Assembly: GCA_028819255.1 (NCBI GenBank)
Contig: JAPPMB010000015.1
Location: forward strand, 62,001-126,000
Direction: 5' to 3'
Length of the DNA: 64,000 bases
Source: Bryobacterales bacterium
Lineage (GTDB): Bacteria; Acidobacteriota; Terriglobia; Bryobacterales; UBA6623
In this document: piece by piece, positions 8,994-19,039 of the stretch
Position numbering within the stretch: the stretch's first letter is position 1
Layout of the letters: each line of letters begins with the position of its first letter
Notes under the pieces: generated by a model
The model's database searches: none
What the model was told of the DNA's origin: nothing
The model's input: only the letters and a program-made list of their open reading frames with translations
Position numbers and translations under genes: made by a program

Positions 8994-11900
8994 ATGAAGA
9001 CTTGGTGCACACTGTTACTGCCTCTCTTGGTAGGAATTGCGTCTGGACAGACAAAGCTTCTTCGATTCCCAGACATTCACGGCGACAGTGTCGCGTTCGT
9101 GTACGCCGGCGACTTGTGGAAGGCGTCGGATCGCGGCGGCCGAGCTGTCCGTCTGACTGCGGATCCCGGACTGGAGCTGTTCCCGAAATTCTCGCCCGAC
9201 GGCCGCTGGATTGCCTTCACCGGCCAGTACGACGGAGACGAGCAGGTGTATGTGGTTCCGGCGGACGGCGGCGAGCCGGTCCAGCTAACCTTCTACCCCG
9301 CTCGCGGCCCTCTTGCTCCACGGTGGGGGTACGAACACCAAGTGTACGGCTGGATGCCGGACAGCTCTGCGGTTGTCTTCCGGTCGTCGAGGTCGTTCTG
9401 GGGAGCCAAGGACGGGAGACTCTACACCGTTCCGGTCGAGGGCGGTTTGCCGCAGCCCCTCGAGATGCCTGTGTCGGGTGCTGGAACCGTATCGCCTGAC
9501 GGCGACCTCGTCGCCTACTCGCCCCTGTTCCGGGACTTTCGGACCTGGAAGCGCTACGCGGGCGGCTGGGCCCAGGACCTGTTCATCTTTGACCGCTCCA
9601 AGGGCTCGGCCATGCAGATCACGGACCATGTCCGTACCGACCGCGACCCGATGTGGATCGGAAGTGACGTCGTCTTCGCATCCGACCGGGACGGCACACT
9701 CAACCTGTACCACTACGACCGGCAACGGAAGCGGACCAAGCAACTGACGCATGAAACGAGATGGGACGTGCGCTGGCCGTCGTCGGATGGCTCCGGTCGC
9801 ATCGTCTATGAACTGAACGGTGAGCTCAGCATCTACGACTTCGAGGCGGCACGCTCACGCTCGATCAGCATCGACGTGCCCAGCGACGGAGGCTCCCGGC
9901 GACCCAGGCGGGTTTCCGCAGCAAGCAACGTGGAGGGCTACGCGCTGAGTCCCAAGGGTCGCCGGGCCGTCTTCGCCGCCCGAGGCGACATCTTCACCGT
10001 CCCTGCGGAGAAGGGGCCGGTCCGCAATCTGACGCGCTCCTCTGACGCTCACGACCGCCTGCCGAGCTGGTCGCCGGACGGATCGAGAATCGCGTTCGTG
10101 TCCGACCTGTCCGGAGAGGAGCAGGTTCATGTGGTCGCACAGGCCGGCGGTAAGTCGGAGCAGCTGACGGAGGGTGTGCGGGGGAGGCTCTATCGGCCGG
10201 AGTGGTCTCCCGATTCGAAGCGAATCGCATTTTCCGACAAGGAGGGCAAGGTCTATGTCCTCGATGTGGGCAGCAAGGAGGTCAGGGAGATCGCGGACGA
10301 GCCGCGGGGGCGCATCACGGATTACCAGTGGTCTCCGCGAGGCGGATTCCTGGCGTTCACGATCAGCGTGTCGGCCCGCACGAATTCGGTCTTCATTTGG
10401 GACGCTTCCGACAACAGGCTCCACCAGGTGGGCGGCGAGCTCTTCGACGAGCATTCTCCCGTCTGGGGCCGCGACGGCGACTATCTCTACTATTTGAGCG
10501 ATCGGGAGTTCTCACCGCTCATATCGACGACAGAGTGGAACTTCGCAACCAATCGTCAGACGGGCATCTTCGCTCTTGCGTTGCGTCCGGACGTTGCCCA
10601 CCCGTTCCCTCCGGAAAGCGACGAGGCCGAGGTCGCTGACGACACCGATTCGGAAGGCGACAGCCACGAGGACAGCGGCGATGCGGAGGACGACGAGCAC
10701 GGCAACGGCGATGCGGACAAGGACTCCGGGAAAGGTCCGATCGCCATCGACTTCGACGGACTGGCGGATCGCACGGCGAGGGTGCCCATCGCAGCCGACA
10801 ACTACCCGTATGCCAGCCTGGCAGCGATCGAGGGTTCGCTGCTTCTGGTGCGGGGCGAGCCGTTCTACTACGGGCGGGATTCCGATGGCGAGCCCGAGAT
10901 CAAGATCTTCGACCTGAAGGAGCGCGAGTTCAAGAGCGTCACGCAGGGACGCGGCTACGCTTTGTCGCAGGACGGAAAGAAACTGCTCGTGCGGCAGAGG
11001 GGATCGTTCAGGATCCTTGATGCGAAGGCGGATGCCAAGGACCCGAAGACGCTCTCGATGTCCGGCGTTCAGGTCGATCTTGTGCCGGCGGAGGAATGGA
11101 GAACGATCTTCGAGGAGGTCTGGAGGCGCTATCGCGACTTCTTCTACGTTGCCAACATGCACGGTTACGACTGGAAGGCGATCCGGGATCAGTACAGGCC
11201 GTGGCTTGCGCATGTCAGGCACCGCTCGGACCTCAATTATGTGATCGGAGAGATGATCGCGGAACTCAATGTCGGACACGCCTATATCTCGGGTGGGGAC
11301 TACACGGTGCCGTCCCGCCCTAGAGTCGCGCTGATGGGCGCCGACCTCGAGCTTGACGCGGAAAGCGGTCGCTACCGAATCGCCCGGATTCTCCAGGGCC
11401 ACAACGAGGAAGCGGAGTACAGGGCCCCGCTGACGGAGATCGGAGTGGATGCCCGCGAAGGCGACTACGTGCTGGCGATCGACGGGGAAGACCTGGGGGC
11501 CGGCGACAACCCCTACAGGATGCTGAGGCACAAGGCCTCGCGCCCCGTCGAACTGCTCGTGAATGACCGGCCCGATCCGGACGGCGCACGGGAGGTCGCG
11601 TTCAGGCCGATCACAGACGAGTCCAACCTGCGATACCTCGACTGGGTGGAGAGCAACCGCAGAGCCGTGGCGGACGCGACGGACGGGCGTGTCGGATATC
11701 TGCACGTGCCGGACATGAGTTCCAAGGGAATCAGCGAGTTCGTCAAATGGTACTTCCCGCAGTTGCGCAAGGAGGGTCTGGTGGTGGACGTGCGCGGCAA
11801 CGGCGGAGGCAACGTGTCCCAAATGCTCATCGAGCGCCTGAGTCGAAAACTCCTCGGCACTCGCTATTCACGGACGAACTCCGACTTCCGGACCTATCCG

Positions 11901-12293
11901 AATGAAGTGTTTCTCGGACACCTCGTGTGCCTGGTGAGCGAGAATTCGGCCTCCGACGGTGATATTTTCGCGGCCCGGTTCAAGCAGTCCGGCCTCGGCC
12001 CGCTGATCGGCAAGCGGTCCTGGGGAGGGGTGATCGGCATCACCTCCCATGGCCCGCTTGTGGACGGCGGCGACGTCCGCGTTCCCGAGTTCGCCACGAA
12101 CGCGATCGACGGATCCTGGATCATCGAAGGCCATGGAGTCGATCCCGACATCGTCGTGGAGAACGACCCGGCTTCCCTTCTGGAAGGCAGGGACCCACAG
12201 CTAGAGAGGGCGATCGAAGAGGTCTTCCGACGTGTTCGGGAGGATCCAAGACCCTTGCCGACGCGTCCGCCGGATCCGGTCCGCACGCGCTAG
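8994..12293 (+). CDS. Tricorn-like S41 family peptidase
   Basis: A 1099-residue exported protease. I start it at MKTWCTLLLPLL, which gives a clean signal peptide, rather than at the ORF-track start 52 codons upstream, which adds unlikely sequence. After the signal come WD40-like/PD40 blades (to about residue 540; motifs such as FSPDGRWIAF and WSPDGSRIAF), an acidic Asp/Glu/Gly/His linker (about 546-580), a linker domain with NVGHAYISGG near 762, a PDZ-type segment, and the S41 core with the nucleophile region SENSASDGDIF (Ser987-Asp988), matching Tricorn SASDGD. GKRSWGGV follows as in Tricorn. Bacterial homologues are periplasmic peptide-degrading proteases. The usual Ser-His at the first catalytic position reads Gly-His here, which I believe is common in bacterial members. 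Single gene. Confidence 0.93.
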   Translation: MKTWCTLLLPLLVGIASGQTKLLRFPDIHGDSVAFVYAGDLWKASDRGGRAVRLTADPGLELFPKFSPDGRWIAFTGQYDGDEQVYVVPADGGEPVQLTFYPARGPLAPRWGYEHQVYGWMPDSSAVVFRSSRSFWGAKDGRLYTVPVEGGLPQPLEMPVSGAGTVSPDGDLVAYSPLFRDFRTWKRYAGGWAQDLFIFDRSKGSAMQITDHVRTDRDPMWIGSDVVFASDRDGTLNLYHYDRQRKRTKQLTHETRWDVRWPSSDGSGRIVYELNGELSIYDFEAARSRSISIDVPSDGGSRRPRRVSAASNVEGYALSPKGRRAVFAARGDIFTVPAEKGPVRNLTRSSDAHDRLPSWSPDGSRIAFVSDLSGEEQVHVVAQAGGKSEQLTEGVRGRLYRPEWSPDSKRIAFSDKEGKVYVLDVGSKEVREIADEPRGRITDYQWSPRGGFLAFTISVSARTNSVFIWDASDNRLHQVGGELFDEHSPVWGRDGDYLYYLSDREFSPLISTTEWNFATNRQTGIFALALRPDVAHPFPPESDEAEVADDTDSEGDSHEDSGDAEDDEHGNGDADKDSGKGPIAIDFDGLADRTARVPIAADNYPYASLAAIEGSLLLVRGEPFYYGRDSDGEPEIKIFDLKEREFKSVTQGRGYALSQDGKKLLVRQRGSFRILDAKADAKDPKTLSMSGVQVDLVPAEEWRTIFEEVWRRYRDFFYVANMHGYDWKAIRDQYRPWLAHVRHRSDLNYVIGEMIAELNVGHAYISGGDYTVPSRPRVALMGADLELDAESGRYRIARILQGHNEEAEYRAPLTEIGVDAREGDYVLAIDGEDLGAGDNPYRMLRHKASRPVELLVNDRPDPDGAREVAFRPITDESNLRYLDWVESNRRAVADATDGRVGYLHVPDMSSKGISEFVKWYFPQLRKEGLVVDVRGNGGGNVSQMLIERLSRKLLGTRYSRTNSDFRTYPNEVFLGHLVCLVSENSASDGDIFAARFKQSGLGPLIGKRSWGGVIGITSHGPLVDGGDVRVPEFATNAIDGSWIIEGHGVDPDIVVENDPASLLEGRDPQLERAIEEVFRRVREDPRPLPTRPPDPVRTR

Positions 12294-12370
12294 CGAGTGC
12301 GCCTGGGGTAGGCCGTCCCGGTCCCTCGGAACGGTAACCAAGTCCCGTATTCGAGTGTCAGTTATAAGTG

Positions 12371-13411
12371 ATGACTACGGACGGCGCTCGCGATCTTGAT
12401 CGAAGAGAATTCCTGGTGGCCTCCGCCTTGGGGGCGCCGGCCCTGGCCGCTTCTGCGGCGACGATGGGACCGCAGCGGAGCCCGGAAACGCTGGTTTCGC
12501 ATTTCTACGACAGCCTGAGTGCCAGGCAGCGCGAGACCGTCGTGCTGCCCTTCGACAGCCCGCTGCGATCCAGGGTCGAGAACAACTGGCACATCACGGA
12601 TGCGAGAGTGGGCCGCTTCTTCAATCGCGACCAGCAGGCTCTGATCCACGACATATTCGTCGATCTTCATGCGCCGGAGTTCCACGAATCGCTCGGTCGG
12701 CACATCGTTGATGACTTCGGGAGCGTAAACAATCTCTCCGTCGCCTTGTTTGGGGAGCCGAATTCCGGAAAGTTCGAGTTCGTCATTACCGGCCGACACT
12801 GCACGGCCCGGTGCGACGGGGATTCCGTGGAGGGTGCGGCGTTCGGGGGACCCATCTTCTACGGGCACGAGGGAGAGAGTTTCTACGAGAGGCCAACGCA
12901 CCCCAATAACGTGTACTGGTTCCAAGCCAAGAAGGCTAACAAGGTCTTTCAGGCTCTCGACGGCCGCCAGCGGAGCCTCGCGCTCCAGCCCCGCGCTCCG
13001 AGAGAGCGAAGCGTCTACACCGTAGAGCCCTCCCCGAACCCGGACGGACTGCCGGTCAGAGACATGTCACCGGACCAGCGGGATCTGGTCAGCGGAACGC
13101 TGGAAGCCCTCTTGTCGCCGTTTCGCGAATCGGACAGGAACGAGGCAATGAAGCTGCTCGATCAGGCGGGCGGAGTGGACAACCTGACCATGGCCTTCTA
13201 TGAGAACGAGGACCTCGGCAACGACGGGGTGTGGGACGTCTGGAAGCTCGAGAGCCCGACCATGGTCTGGTACTTCCGTGGATCCCCGCACGTTCACGTC
13301 TGGGTGAATGTGCAGGAAAACCCGGGGTGGAAGGCTCCGGAAGGCGCGACCCGACGCGGGCTGTTCGGGAGACGCGGCAGGCGCGCCCGGCAGAGCAGGG
13401 CAAGCGCATAG
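12371..13411 (+). CDS. DUF3500 family protein with Tat signal
   Basis: The product is 346 residues from ATG (a GTG lies one codon earlier). The N-terminus has a twin-arginine-type signal, DRREFLVASALGAPALAASA, so it is probably exported folded by the Tat system whose genes lie near the right end of this window. The rest matches the DUF3500 family: SPETLVSHFYDSLS at the start, a central GRHCTARCDGDSVEGAAFGG motif followed by GPIFYGHEG, and the SPFRESDRNEAMKLL region near the C-terminus. The family function is unknown; members are found in bacteria that degrade complex organic matter. TTATAAG just before the start is a possible -10 of a leaderless transcript. A basic Arg-rich tail ends the protein. 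Confidence 0.85.
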   Translation: MTTDGARDLDRREFLVASALGAPALAASAATMGPQRSPETLVSHFYDSLSARQRETVVLPFDSPLRSRVENNWHITDARVGRFFNRDQQALIHDIFVDLHAPEFHESLGRHIVDDFGSVNNLSVALFGEPNSGKFEFVITGRHCTARCDGDSVEGAAFGGPIFYGHEGESFYERPTHPNNVYWFQAKKANKVFQALDGRQRSLALQPRAPRERSVYTVEPSPNPDGLPVRDMSPDQRDLVSGTLEALLSPFRESDRNEAMKLLDQAGGVDNLTMAFYENEDLGNDGVWDVWKLESPTMVWYFRGSPHVHVWVNVQENPGWKAPEGATRRGLFGRRGRRARQSRASA

Positions 13412-13868
13412 TTCCGGCGGTCATTCACGGCGACCGCCCGGCATTCGGGTGGATCACCTGCCGGCGCTAGGTGAGTTCCCAGCTTCGGGTCCGCAGTTCC
13501 GCCGCAAGGCCGCTGGCGCTCCAGCGCGGAGCCGCCGTACCCCCTGTATCTCCTATGGTGGTGCCGAACGAGGCGCGGCGGCAGTTCTTCTGGTCCCGCC
13601 CATCCAGGGTCAGGCGCTGGTCGGGTCGTCTCCGCGGTTCAACAGATTGCTCGTGCCGATCGGGGTTTCCTGATGTGAAGTCTTCAGCCGACGGAGGCCG
13701 ATCACAAATTGCAGCTGACGGCTCCGGAGCGATGGGGTGGCGGGCCGGTTCTCACGGAACCCGGGGGGCGATCAGGCGCGCGCTGTGAACACGGCGTGCG
13801 GGGCGCACCTCGATGCTCTCGGGAGCCACGCTGATTCCGCCGGTGACGCTGTCTCGGTGGAGAGCCGT
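13412..13868. other. Gene-free stretch
   Basis: About 460 bp between the DUF3500 gene and the end of the AAA ATPase gene (convergent). Only shadow ORFs are present and no clear terminator is seen. Confidence 0.45.
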
Positions 13869-15104
13869 TCACAGCACTCGCCACCAGGGAACGGCGAGGA
13901 TTTGCTCTGACATCCACCGCGTCTGGACGCCGCCATGGAGAAGCAGCCCACCGATGAACTGGTCGGCGTATTCCTGCCGGAATGCGCGGAGGCCCCGCGT
14001 GTCGGCATAACTCGGGCTTGTGGCGGCCTTGACCTCGATGGGCAGCAATCGGTCACCGCTCTCGATGACGAAATCGACCTCGAGGTCGGTCGACGTGCGC
14101 CAGAACAGCACCTCCGGGGCGGGAAACTGGCAATCGCGCCATGCCAGCAGGTCGCTGAGGACTAGACTCTCAAGGTGCATCCCCGATGGCGACCCTGATC
14201 CGCTCAGCCATAGCGCAAGCGCTGGATCGCTCCAATAGAGCTTCGGACTCTTAACCAGGCGCTTGGTGCGATTGACAGCGTAAGGCGACAGTCGGACTAG
14301 CTGAAAGGAGGTCTCGAGCAGATTGAGGTAGCGCTGCACGGTGGCTCTCGGGATCCGAGTGTCGCGGCCGAGTCCCGTCTGATTGACGACGGTTCCGAGA
14401 CGAAGGCAGGCGGCGCGCATCAGTCGACGGAAATCGATGAGATTGCCGATTGCCGCCATGGATTGAAGGTCGCGCTCGAGGTACGTGCGGAGGTATCCGT
14501 CGAACCAAAGCGCCCTGGCGTCGCCACTCGAAAGCTCCACTGACGGAACTGGGTAGCCGCCCCGGCGCACTTCGTCCTGCCACTCAATCGGAATCGACTG
14601 CTGGGAATCCACGACATCCGGCCAGACTGGCACAGGATTTGCGAAGAGTACGGACCAGATTCCGGGCGCTCCGAGTCCCAGCCGTTCCCTGCGAGTCAGC
14701 GGCCAGAGCTTGACGTAGGTTGCCCGTCCGGCCAGGGACTCGGAGACGCGACGCATGAGCAGCAGATTGGAGGAGCCTGTGAGGACGAATCGGCCGTTCC
14801 GCCGAGGACGGTCGGCGTCGACCGCGCGCTTGACCGCCAGCATCAGATCGGGCTCGCGCTGGACCTCGTCCAGAATAAGCCGGGGGGCGGTCCGCAAAAG
14901 GTCGTCTGGGGCCATCCGAGCACGTTCGTGCGTTTCGAGGTCGTCGAGCGAGAGATAGGTGCGATCCCTGAGGAATGGCTCGGATTGGACCAGCGTGCTC
15001 TTGCCGGTCTGGCGGGCACCCATCAGTACGACGACGGGCGATGCGCGGAGGGCGCGCTCCAGCAGTCTTGACGCGACCCTGGGGAGATAGCAGAAGCTGC
15101 CCAC
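13869..15104 (-). CDS. AAA ATPase with DUF4143 domain
   Basis: A 411-residue cytoplasmic protein starting at GTG. The N-terminal half is an AAA_14 ATPase with Walker A GARQTGKST near residue 30, Walker B RLILDEVQ near 95, and sensor-like VLTGSSNLLL near 140. The C-terminal half, with GGYPVPS, DGYLRTYLERDLQ and a nuclease-like end (WRTSTDLEVDFVIESGDRLLPIEVKA), matches DUF4143. The terminal E-x-D-F ... E-x-K arrangement is a PD-(D/E)XK-type signature. These orphan ATPases are abundant, often strain-variable, and of unknown role; a link to mobile elements or defence is often suspected but not shown. It stands alone between two empty stretches. Confidence 0.9.
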   Translation of the reverse strand: MGSFCYLPRVASRLLERALRASPVVVLMGARQTGKSTLVQSEPFLRDRTYLSLDDLETHERARMAPDDLLRTAPRLILDEVQREPDLMLAVKRAVDADRPRRNGRFVLTGSSNLLLMRRVSESLAGRATYVKLWPLTRRERLGLGAPGIWSVLFANPVPVWPDVVDSQQSIPIEWQDEVRRGGYPVPSVELSSGDARALWFDGYLRTYLERDLQSMAAIGNLIDFRRLMRAACLRLGTVVNQTGLGRDTRIPRATVQRYLNLLETSFQLVRLSPYAVNRTKRLVKSPKLYWSDPALALWLSGSGSPSGMHLESLVLSDLLAWRDCQFPAPEVLFWRTSTDLEVDFVIESGDRLLPIEVKAATSPSYADTRGLRAFRQEYADQFIGGLLLHGGVQTRWMSEQILAVPWWRVL

Positions 15105-15607
15105 GGCATGGGCGATTATCGCTCAGGAAATGGGCGATTTGCAACCCTCAACGCTGTTTCGGAGGAAACCGGTCTCTGCGAGACCGGCACCTTCGAACGC
15201 GGCAACCGATTACAGTGGCGGTGGGAAGAAGAGGTCGGCAGGAAGTCGTGGCGTGCGGTTGAGCAACCCGGATCGGACAACCAATCGCCGGTGGCATGCT
15301 CTCCCACTGAGAGCATCGGGCTCACTTCGATCCTGGGGGCAACCCACCTTGACGTGTGCTGGTCGCGCCGAGAGTTGTGTCACGCGAATTCACTTGCGCG
15401 ACGCTTGGCACGGTCAGTACGACACTGCCGCGACGGTGGCCTGTGCCCACTGTAGGCGGCCACGGGGCGCGCCGTGCCGAGTCACGGTGCGCGATGCGGG
15501 GCCGGCTCGATTGGGGGCGAATGCCCGCCCCCGGGATCCACACAGTCTGCCGACCTGGAGCCTTGGCAAGGAGGAGGCATGCATTTCCGGCCCCGTGCCC
15601 GGGAGCG
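15105..15607. other. Gene-free stretch
   Basis: About 500 bp between the ATPase start and the sulfatase stop, with overlapping short ORFs on both strands and nothing recognisable. It should contain the ATPase promoter, but no strong element is seen. Confidence 0.4.
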
Positions 15608-17191
15608 TCAACGGACGTTCACGAAGTCAGCCGGGGTAAGGTGATTCTCCGGAGGCTCGAGAAACCACTCCAGCTGTTCCTCGACAGTCAGCCCGCCGGG
15701 AAGCTCCGGGGCTCCCGGATGGGTGCGCGAAAAGATGTCGAGCATCCTGGACTGCATGTCGCGGATCAGCGTCTCATGCTGAGGATCGTCGGCGAGATCC
15801 CGGAACTCGCCCGGGTCGCCGGCCATGTCATAGAGACGCTGATCCCGCCCGGAAGGGCCGTGGCCGGTCTCGTAGCCCAGGCTGAGGTCGGTCTTGCCGG
15901 TGGTGAAGACGTACTTCCAGCGGTCCGTCCTGACCATCGCCTTGTTGTCGTGGAGGTATTCCGAGAAGACTACGTCCCTATGCTCCGCCGTCTCGCCGAG
16001 CAGCAAGCCGAGAAGGCTCCTTCCGTCCAGGCCGTCCATGGCGTCCACGTCTAGGATGTCGAGGATCGTGGGCGCGAGATCGACCATTTCGACAAGCGCC
16101 GGTTCGGCACGAGGTGCCAGCCCCGGGTAGCGGATGACCATCGGGACTCTCACGATCTCCTCCCACATCATGTGCTTCTCGAACCGCCCGTGATGCCCGA
16201 GGAGGTATCCGTGGTCGCTGATGTACACGACGAGCGTCGATTCGGACAAACTCAGCTCATCGAGAGCGTCCAGCATGCGGCCAACGTTGCTGTCCACGTA
16301 CTCCACCGAGTTGTAGTAGGAGGCGACGATGCCCCGCCTGTCCGCTTTGCTGAGACCGCGGAAGATGGCCGGCACCCAGCGGGCATCCTCGGGACTTGTC
16401 TCAGGCAGGTCGATGTCCGACGGAGAGTACTTGGAGGCAAACTCAATCGGGAAGTTGAACGGAGAGTGCGGCTCGTAGAAGCTCAGCCAGACGCACATTC
16501 GCTCGTTCCGGTTCTCCCGCATGAAGTCAATCGCCTGCCGGACGAAGAACGTGCTGAGAAAATCATCGTCGTAGAGTCCTTGGTTCTCGGCATCCCCGGG
16601 ACGCGGGTAGCCCGTGCCTGGCAGTCGGTCCGCGTTGAGCCACTCCCGCGCCGGGACGCGGAAGGGCATCCACAGCGGTTTGTAGGGCACGTCGGCAGGC
16701 GGCTTGCGGGCCGGCTGCTCAGTCAAGAGGGCGTCGTGGTCCCTGGAGTCGATTCGGAAATCGAAGCCGTGCTTCAGATCGGAGTTGAAATGCATCTTGC
16801 CGATCGCAGCAGTCTTGAATCCGAGAGCGCCCAGATGATCGGCGATCGTGACTTGCTCCTCGGCCAGCGGCGTCTGCAGCAGCGTCACTCCGCAGCTGTG
16901 GGGGTACCGTCCGGTGATCAGCGACTGGCGGGACGGCGTGCAGAACGGGCAGTTCACGTATGCCCGGTCGAATCGCACCCCCTGGGACGCGAGACGGTCC
17001 AGATTTGGCGTCCTGATCGCATCGTTGCCATAGGCACCCATTGCGTAGGCGGCGTGATCGTCCGAACTGATCACGAGAACGTTCCTCACGGAAGGGCCGA
17101 CCGAGTCGCCCTCGGGCGAGCAGGCCACAATTGCGAGCCCTATGGCTGACGTCCATGCAGCTGCCACGAGCCGCGCTCTGAGGTTCTTCAT
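15608..17191 (-). CDS. Type I sulfatase, lipoprotein
   Basis: A 527-residue sulfatase of the alkaline phosphatase superfamily, predicted to hydrolyse sulfate esters on glycans or small molecules outside the cytoplasm. I start it at MKNLRARLVAAAW, which gives a lipoprotein signal with lipobox IVAC (Cys24), not at the longer ORF start. The metal-binding opening is VLVISSDDHAAYAMGAYG, and the active-site signature is CTPSRQS, whose Cys84 would be converted to formylglycine by a separate maturase not present in this window. ISDHGYLLGHHGRFEKHMMWEE supplies further metal and substrate residues, and the C-terminal subdomain is present. No SusCD-like partners or carbohydrate operon surround it. Confidence 0.93.
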   Translation of the reverse strand: MKNLRARLVAAAWTSAIGLAIVACSPEGDSVGPSVRNVLVISSDDHAAYAMGAYGNDAIRTPNLDRLASQGVRFDRAYVNCPFCTPSRQSLITGRYPHSCGVTLLQTPLAEEQVTIADHLGALGFKTAAIGKMHFNSDLKHGFDFRIDSRDHDALLTEQPARKPPADVPYKPLWMPFRVPAREWLNADRLPGTGYPRPGDAENQGLYDDDFLSTFFVRQAIDFMRENRNERMCVWLSFYEPHSPFNFPIEFASKYSPSDIDLPETSPEDARWVPAIFRGLSKADRRGIVASYYNSVEYVDSNVGRMLDALDELSLSESTLVVYISDHGYLLGHHGRFEKHMMWEEIVRVPMVIRYPGLAPRAEPALVEMVDLAPTILDILDVDAMDGLDGRSLLGLLLGETAEHRDVVFSEYLHDNKAMVRTDRWKYVFTTGKTDLSLGYETGHGPSGRDQRLYDMAGDPGEFRDLADDPQHETLIRDMQSRMLDIFSRTHPGAPELPGGLTVEEQLEWFLEPPENHLTPADFVNVR

Positions 17192-17548
17192 TGTGGTGTC
17201 CAATTCCCATTCTTGCGGACTTGAGCGAAAGCGCGCGACCGCAAATGTCAATTCTGGTCGGCCGACAGGGCGGTCCCGGAGACCTGGCGGATTCCCGTGC
17301 AACCTCCTGCTTATCGGAGCAGCTTCAGCCCAACCTGTGTGATGCCGGCATCTGGCGCACTGCGGACTTGGCCGAAGAACCAGCCGGTGGCCGCATCGAC
17401 CGACTGGCCGAGGCGCATGTCGCTGAAGAAGTTCGGCTGAGGTTGGATCCAGCTCGTGAGGAGTCCCGACTCGCGGCTGGCCTGGAGCGCTCTGCGGCCG
17501 ATCAGTCGAGGCGGAGTCCTCGCGTCGAGTTGACTGACAGCCGCGTCC
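17192..17548. other. Gene-free stretch
   Basis: About 360 bp between the sulfatase start and the stop of the TPR gene, both on the minus strand. Nothing gene-like or clearly regulatory is visible. Confidence 0.4.
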
Positions 17549-19039
17549 TTACCTGGCGGGTGGTGCCTCCCTTACCAGCCGAAATCTAGCCTGCTGGGTT
17601 TCCTCGCGCTGGTCGCGGACCACCATGGTGCGCAGTTTCTGGGCAAGGCTTCGCGTTTCGTCAAGCCGGCCGGCCTTGCGGAGCGCGAGCATCAGCTGAT
17701 ACACGGCCTGACGGTTGTCGGGTCCGCTTCTGACCGCACGTTCAAGAATGGGGACCGCTTCCTCGATCCGGTTGGTCTTCATGAAGAGTTTGCCGAGCTC
17801 CACCCAGGCCCAGACGAACGATGGATCGGCGGTGACCGCCCTCTCCAGCGCTTCGCGTGCCTCGTCGAATCCGCTTTCTCCCTGCCCGCCCTCCTGGATC
17901 AGCGCACGACCGAGCATCGTGTTGACGACCGGATTGTGGGGCTCTGCCGCTGCCTGCTCCCTCAGGATCGGGATCGACTCCGCGTGGCGGCCCACTTGCT
18001 GCAGCGTGATGCTGAGACCTATGCGTCCGGGCGACTGGCCGGGGTCCAGTTCTGTGGCTCGCTCGAATTCAGCCTCGGCCTCCTCAAACTTGTTGAGCTG
18101 GGCCAGAAGGATGCCCCGCATGCCGTGCAGTCGCGCGGAGCGTGGAATGTTGATGATGCCGGCTGCCAGGATATCGAGTCCCAGATCGTGGGCCTCCTGC
18201 TCCATGCAGAGATTCGCGAGATCCACATAGTGACGCACCTGCCGCGGATGAAGGGCAACGGCCCGCTTCAGCGTTTCGAGCGCTTCGGGTACTCGCTGAA
18301 GGGAAAGCTGCGCATCCGCCAAGAGACTGAGCACTTCCGATGCCGGTGCCTCAAGGGTCGCGAGAGGATCGATCACCTTGATCGCGTCCGAATAGCGGCC
18401 CGCCTCGAAGAGACTGAGGGCCAAGTTGAATCGCGTAGCGGAATCGGCCGGTTCCAGGTCCGAAAGCTGTCTGAAAACCTGTGCCGCCGCAGGTGCTTCG
18501 CCTTCGTGAAACAGGCACTGCCCGTACTGCCAGAGGACCGGTGTGTTGCGGACCATGGCCGGCTCGGCCTCCGCGAAGTGGCGGATCGCCGCCCCGCAAT
18601 CCTGTCGCTCGAACGCCAGCACACCGAGCATTGCGTGCGCGGTGGGATTCTCCGATTGGATGGAGATCGCCTTCTCCAGCCGGGCCTGGGCAACCGGATC
18701 ACGCTGCTGGAACTCAATCTCCGCTGCGCCCTGCAGGGCCGCCAGATAGTTGGGCGCCTGCCCGAGGGCGCCTCTGTAAGAGGCGAGCGCGTCAACCGGT
18801 CTTCCTGCCCGGGCGAGGGCGATTCCTTGCAGCGTGAGCAGAGAATAATCGCGCGGCGCCCGGTCGAGAAGTTGGGCGAGGATCTCGAGGGCCTCCTCGT
18901 TCCGACCTTGAGACAGGGCCTCGATCGCCGTTTGACGGTCCTGTGATGCCAGCTCTGGAGGCAATGCAAGCCACGTGAGGGCGAGCGTGACACACGCAAT
19001 GGAGCGCCGAAGCCGGTCTGGGGACGGGGAGAACCGCAC
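17549..19039 (-). CDS. TPR-repeat secreted protein
   Basis: The ORF track begins at 19273, but I place the start at GTG 19039: it is preceded by AAGGAAGG about 11 nt upstream, and the first residues then form a signal peptide (RRSIACVTLALTWLALPPELAS). The 496-residue product is a string of about 12 tetratricopeptide repeats, seen as A-rich units with W/L-G-A-Y-F-A-P spacing such as NEEALEILAQLLDRAPRD, GAAIRHFAEAEPAMVRN and EEAEAEFERATELDPGQS. TPR solenoids are protein-binding scaffolds. A periplasmic or membrane-associated location is inferred from the signal. No catalytic domain is visible and no neighbour indicates a partner. Confidence 0.85.
   Translation of the reverse strand: MRFSPSPDRLRRSIACVTLALTWLALPPELASQDRQTAIEALSQGRNEEALEILAQLLDRAPRDYSLLTLQGIALARAGRPVDALASYRGALGQAPNYLAALQGAAEIEFQQRDPVAQARLEKAISIQSENPTAHAMLGVLAFERQDCGAAIRHFAEAEPAMVRNTPVLWQYGQCLFHEGEAPAAAQVFRQLSDLEPADSATRFNLALSLFEAGRYSDAIKVIDPLATLEAPASEVLSLLADAQLSLQRVPEALETLKRAVALHPRQVRHYVDLANLCMEQEAHDLGLDILAAGIINIPRSARLHGMRGILLAQLNKFEEAEAEFERATELDPGQSPGRIGLSITLQQVGRHAESIPILREQAAAEPHNPVVNTMLGRALIQEGGQGESGFDEAREALERAVTADPSFVWAWVELGKLFMKTNRIEEAVPILERAVRSGPDNRQAVYQLMLALRKAGRLDETRSLAQKLRTMVVRDQREETQQARFRLVREAPPAR

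Noticed and set aside
15130-15639. 169-codon plus-strand ORF
   Set aside because: Arg/Cys/Pro-rich composition, partly antisense to the sulfatase end; not protein-like.
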